From: Bacteriovoracaceae bacterium UBA4096
GTDB taxonomy: Bacteria; Bdellovibrionota; Bacteriovoracia; Bacteriovoracales; Bacteriovoracaceae
Direction: 5' to 3'
Length of the DNA: 45,172 nucleotides
Assembly (NCBI GenBank): GCA_002381945.1
Contig: DFXY01000037.1
Location: forward strand, 1-45,172
Shown: one piece after another, positions 42,415 to 45,172 of the stretch
Layout: the number at the start of each line of letters is the position of its first letter
Position numbering within the stretch: the stretch's first letter is position 1
Made by a program: the position numbers and the translations under genes
The notes under the pieces: model-generated
What the model was told of the DNA's origin: nothing
The model's input: the letters and a program-made list of their open reading frames with translations, nothing else
Databases searched by the model: none

Positions 42415-43460
42415 ATTTTTGGATCCCATTTCACTTCAAATTCAACAAATCCCTGTAGCTTAAATGACTCTGGCAATTTGTCCGCTTCAATTAAGGCATC
42501 AAGCTTAATGGCATTACCTTTAATAAGTATCGGAACGAAGTTCACATCGGCCACTTTAAGCTCAAGGCATGAATCTATTGTACAAGTATCAATATAGGTA
42601 ACACCTAACTCATCCAGTTCATCGGCAAGTTCGGAGAGAATCACTCTAAAGCCTTCTTCTACTACCGGATCTTTTCTTAACTCGATGATGAGAGACTTTT
42701 CCATGATATGGATTCGCTCAAAGTAACCAAACATTTTAGGATGATCTCGCAAGAGATCACGTGTCTTTAATGGATTAGAGGTTTCAATAATATGCATCTG
42801 CCCATACTTATCATTCTGGGTATACTGGAATTTATTTTTTTTATCATATTTAAGCAGGATAAGTTCTTTTGCTTTTTCAGGATCAATCACTTGCCTGAAA
42901 ATATCAGTCCTCTTCTTGAAGATATCGACCATTGATTGAAATTCAGGGTCTCCCTTCTTTCTGTCTAAAATTTCCGGAATATGCGTATCAGGATTACTCA
43001 CTGAAGTTGTCCGAAGTTTCAAAGCAAACTTATCCAAGAACCCAAAAGTGACATTGCCCTTGCCAAGAATGAGACGAGTAAAAAAATCTCTAAAACGCCG
43101 GTTTCCTTTTTGGGGCTTCATATAGAAGAAGAATCTTCTTAAACGAATTGAATGAATATATTCCGGCGATATTTCAGGAATTGTTCTCACATAACTTAGC
43201 TGAACCTTTCCAAGGGAAGTAGTCTTGGCAAAAATATCTCCCAAGATTTTAATCATTCCTCCAGCTATTGGAGCAATACCTGGTATACCGGACCGGAAAG
43301 CAAGACTGGGGTCTTCGAGTACAAAGGCACTTGGTGATATGACATATCTTCCATCACCATAAGCTTCAGCGAGGGTTCTTGCTTGAATATCGTTTTTAAT
43401 CGTGCTTCTTTGACCACAACCGGCCAACAAAAGAGCAATGAGTAGAATGATTTTATTCAC
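42411..43460 (-). CDS. Lipoprotein of unknown function
   Basis: 349 residues. Signal MNKIILLIALLLAGC with lipobox LAGC (Cys15 lipidated, Gly at +2). The mature part is mixed; the region SLGKVQLSYVRTIPEISPEYIHSIRLRRFFFYMK and the end VEFEVKWDP are beta-like, and CTIDSCLEL near 295 could be a disulfide. I do not recognise a family. The start is GTG 43460 with GAGG upstream. A 162-base gap upstream separates it from the outer-membrane protein gene in the opposite direction. It shares its stop palindrome CTAG with the preceding small protein. Confidence 0.84.
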   Translation of the reverse strand: MNKIILLIALLLAGCGQRSTIKNDIQARTLAEAYGDGRYVISPSAFVLEDPSLAFRSGIPGIAPIAGGMIKILGDIFAKTTSLGKVQLSYVRTIPEISPEYIHSIRLRRFFFYMKPQKGNRRFRDFFTRLILGKGNVTFGFLDKFALKLRTTSVSNPDTHIPEILDRKKGDPEFQSMVDIFKKRTDIFRQVIDPEKAKELILLKYDKKNKFQYTQNDKYGQMHIIETSNPLKTRDLLRDHPKMFGYFERIHIMEKSLIIELRKDPVVEEGFRVILSELADELDELGVTYIDTCTIDSCLELKVADVNFVPILIKGNAIKLDALIEADKLPESFKLQGFVEFEVKWDPKI

Positions 43461-43622
43461 AATAAAGCCTCTAACCTATTAATTTTTAACAATTCATCTT
43501 ATTGTATGCTATGCGTTAAAAATCTAACAGGGGCCATTACCTTTTTACATACCACCCTGTCATTTCTACAAAACAATCCAATCCTGAACTAGAATTCACA
43601 AAACGAGAAATAAAGGGATTCA

Positions 43623-44825
43623 ATGAAGCTGTTACTCGGACTGCTTTTTTTAATTTCGGCCGAACCAACTTTGGCCCAAGTCTGGAAAGTACTCCCCAAG
43701 GGAGTTCGAATCCTTGGTTATCGTAATGTTACAACTTCAAAAATCAGTTCAAACTTCAACCAGTTCAGATCAGAAAGCCCAATTGGGGCCTCATTTAAGA
43801 TCGATGCTCCAACCCTAAATCAGCTCTCAGGACTTGCCTATAGTCCCAGTACACCAGGTGAAAAAGAGGCCTACGATAATCTGATCATTGGGCAGTATCA
43901 GGTTGATGCTGAAGCACAGTTTAATGTTCATGGAACTGGTTTCGGTTACGGTCTCACCGATAAAACGATGCTTTATACAGAGGTCGCCTATTACACTGGT
44001 CGAGTGAAATCTACCATCAGGCGTACTGCTGGGAATACATATGAAGAAACTGCCAGGATTCTGGAAGGTAACGGAAATACAGTCATTGCCGACAATATCA
44101 GAAACTTAGTCGATGCCAACGAAGAGACCATTCAATCTGTTATTACAAATTACTATAAGTATAAACCCATTGGTAACTGGTACACCGAAGGATATGGGGA
44201 CATGGAGTTAGGAGTTATGCATAAGGTGCTTGATAAAGGCACAACGGGTTTGCTTCTATATCCCGGAGTGATTCTTCCAACCGGAAGCCAGGATGATCCG
44301 GACATCTTACAAGATGTTGGATTTGGCGATGGTCAACTGGATGTTTTCGGAGAAGTTGCAACCGGATACGTCCATAATGATCACTTAAGCTTCGGAACGA
44401 CTTTGCGGTACACGCACCAGCTCGAGACGACTAAGACTCTAAGAGTTCCAGAAAGTCGGGACTTTGCTCTTTCTACCCAAAAAGGGGACTTTGACGTTAA
44501 GTATGGAGACAAAGTTAATTTCATGTTCAACACCACTGTATCACTTAATGACTGGATTTCATTTACGCCTGTTTACAGATTTATGTATCAGATGCCTGCC
44601 AGTTATAAGTCTGAATTTGGAGAGGCCAATAAATATTTGGAATATAATTCGGATAAGCAGGAGCACTCAGTCCAACTCACAACAACCTTCTCTTCCATTC
44701 AGCCGTTTCTGAAAAAAGAATTCATGCTGCCGGCCCAAATAAATTTGAATGCCGTCAAAACTGTAAGCGGGAAGAATGTTCCGGCCGCCAGCCGTTTTGA
44801 AGTAGAGTTTAGAATGTTATTTTAG
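43623..44825 (+). CDS. Outer-membrane beta-barrel protein
   Basis: 400 residues with a signal peptide (MKLLLGLLFLISAEPTLAQ). Alternating hydrophobic/polar strands throughout (FGYGLTDKTMLYTEVAYYTG, GLLLYPGVILPTGSQ, VFGEVATGYVHNDHLSFGTTLRYTHQL, WISFTPVYRFMYQMP) and the end VEFRMLF, terminal Phe, as BAM requires. GLTDKTMLYTEVAYY resembles the 'transporter' type barrel families. Function unknown. ATG 43623 follows AAAGGGATT. Overlaps the response regulator gene by four bases at the stop. Confidence 0.87.
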   Translation: MKLLLGLLFLISAEPTLAQVWKVLPKGVRILGYRNVTTSKISSNFNQFRSESPIGASFKIDAPTLNQLSGLAYSPSTPGEKEAYDNLIIGQYQVDAEAQFNVHGTGFGYGLTDKTMLYTEVAYYTGRVKSTIRRTAGNTYEETARILEGNGNTVIADNIRNLVDANEETIQSVITNYYKYKPIGNWYTEGYGDMELGVMHKVLDKGTTGLLLYPGVILPTGSQDDPDILQDVGFGDGQLDVFGEVATGYVHNDHLSFGTTLRYTHQLETTKTLRVPESRDFALSTQKGDFDVKYGDKVNFMFNTTVSLNDWISFTPVYRFMYQMPASYKSEFGEANKYLEYNSDKQEHSVQLTTTFSSIQPFLKKEFMLPAQINLNAVKTVSGKNVPAASRFEVEFRMLF

Positions 44826-45172
44826 AGGATGATCTTGTAGCCGGTTCCCCAGACAGTCTCAATACCAATATTGATCTTATTCATTTTCTTACGTAGTGAG
44901 AAAATATGCACATCAATGTTTCTGGCAGTCATTTCCATCTCTTTATCAAATTGATTGATCAATTCTTCACGAGTACTGGCATTGGTTTGATGCTTATAAA
45001 GATGATTGAAAATAATGAACTCACGTGAAGTCAAATTCACTGTAACCCCATCCTTCATGACAGAATGGGCCTCAGGAATGAGTTTAAGACCCACATTCAT
45101 CAGGTTATCCTGAAGGTTACTGACTTTATTGTGAGCATTACCTACTCTCACCAGGAGCTCTTCATAATTAAA
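44822..45172 (-). CDS. OmpR/PhoB-type response regulator, C-terminal part (cut by window edge)
   Basis: Open frame from the window end, 117 codons visible to a TAA at 44824-44822. The first visible residues FNYEELLVRVGNAH match the end of a receiver domain, followed by the linker and the winged-helix DNA-binding domain: VNLTSREFIIFNHLYKHQTNASTREELINQF, the recognition helix NIDVHIFSLRKKM and the wing ETVWGTGYKI. Residues before it are out of the window. This is the only response regulator seen; it could be the partner of one of the orphan kinases but this is a guess. It overlaps the OMP gene stop by four bases. Confidence 0.85.
   Translation of the reverse strand, partial: FNYEELLVRVGNAHNKVSNLQDNLMNVGLKLIPEAHSVMKDGVTVNLTSREFIIFNHLYKHQTNASTREELINQFDKEMEMTARNIDVHIFSLRKKMNKINIGIETVWGTGYKIIL

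Noticed and set aside
1..45172. CRISPR array, IS element, prophage or rRNA
   Set aside because: No regularly spaced direct repeats, transposase or integrase motifs, phage structural genes or rRNA sequences were seen on either strand.

Overview
The window looks like chromosomal DNA of a moderately low-GC (about 40% by eye) Gram-negative, probably a predatory or Bdellovibrio-like bacterium of the Bacteriovoracales/Bdellovibrionota type. This is an inference from composition and gene content, not a marker-gene placement: many Sec-exported proteins without clear families, lipoproteins, an outer-membrane barrel, many orphan PAS histidine kinases, AGGAG-type ribosome sites, tight packing and no mobile elements. 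I see no prophage, IS element, CRISPR array or rRNA. One tRNA, tRNA-Arg(UCG), lies at 34233-34309.

Layout. 1-7.4 kb: the start of a tldD-like protease gene, a VOC protein, an AI-2E-family permease, a DUF2892 membrane protein, a coupled pair of exported proteins (one a permuted NlpC/P60 YiiX-like peptidase), a SulP anion permease and an HMA-CDF metal transporter. 7.5-15.4 kb: a PAS histidine kinase, an exported transglutaminase-elicitor-like protein, a DUF1330-like gene overlapping a pentapeptide-repeat gene broken by one in-frame TAA, an unclassified nitroreductase-like protein, a class D beta-lactamase, a gene-poor AT-rich interval and two exported unknowns. 15.5-24.3 kb: an AbgT transporter, a secreted cupin, a methyltransferase, a kinase/GFA pair, and a three-gene operon of a membrane acyltransferase with two tandem class-A-beta-lactamase-like serine hydrolases. 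24.4-30.2 kb: two further PAS kinases, a divergent ArsR-rhodanese / DoxX-DsrE pair around a long palindrome, and a lipocalin lipoprotein. 30.3-34.4 kb: a second methyltransferase, a P-loop kinase, a protein-glutaminase-like exported protein, two VOC proteins, a DUF305 membrane protein and the tRNA. 34.4-45.2 kb: an exported unknown, a TPR-lipoprotein/LysM envelope operon, DUF4911, a Bcp peroxiredoxin with a histone-H1-like tail, glyoxalase II, a Ste24-type M48 protease, an alpha/beta lipase, a small Cys-pair protein, a lipoprotein, an outer-membrane barrel and the C-terminal part of an OmpR-type regulator.

How it fits together. Much of the content is envelope, peptidoglycan or secreted-enzyme biology: LysM and TPR proteins, three serine beta-lactamase-fold proteins, a membrane acyltransferase, and transglutaminase-, protein-glutaminase- and NlpC/P60-like exported enzymes. 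A second theme is sensing: four histidine kinases (three close relatives) with no response regulator beside them. The clearest regulatory unit is the sulfur-type ArsR-rhodanese gene divergent from a DoxX-DsrE fusion, with overlapping promoters across a palindrome with 14-base arms.

No confirmed new system is claimed. The best candidates for a closer look are the acyltransferase plus twin serine-hydrolase operon, the ArsR-rhodanese/DoxX-DsrE switch, the H1-tailed peroxiredoxin, and the exported cysteine-enzyme set.
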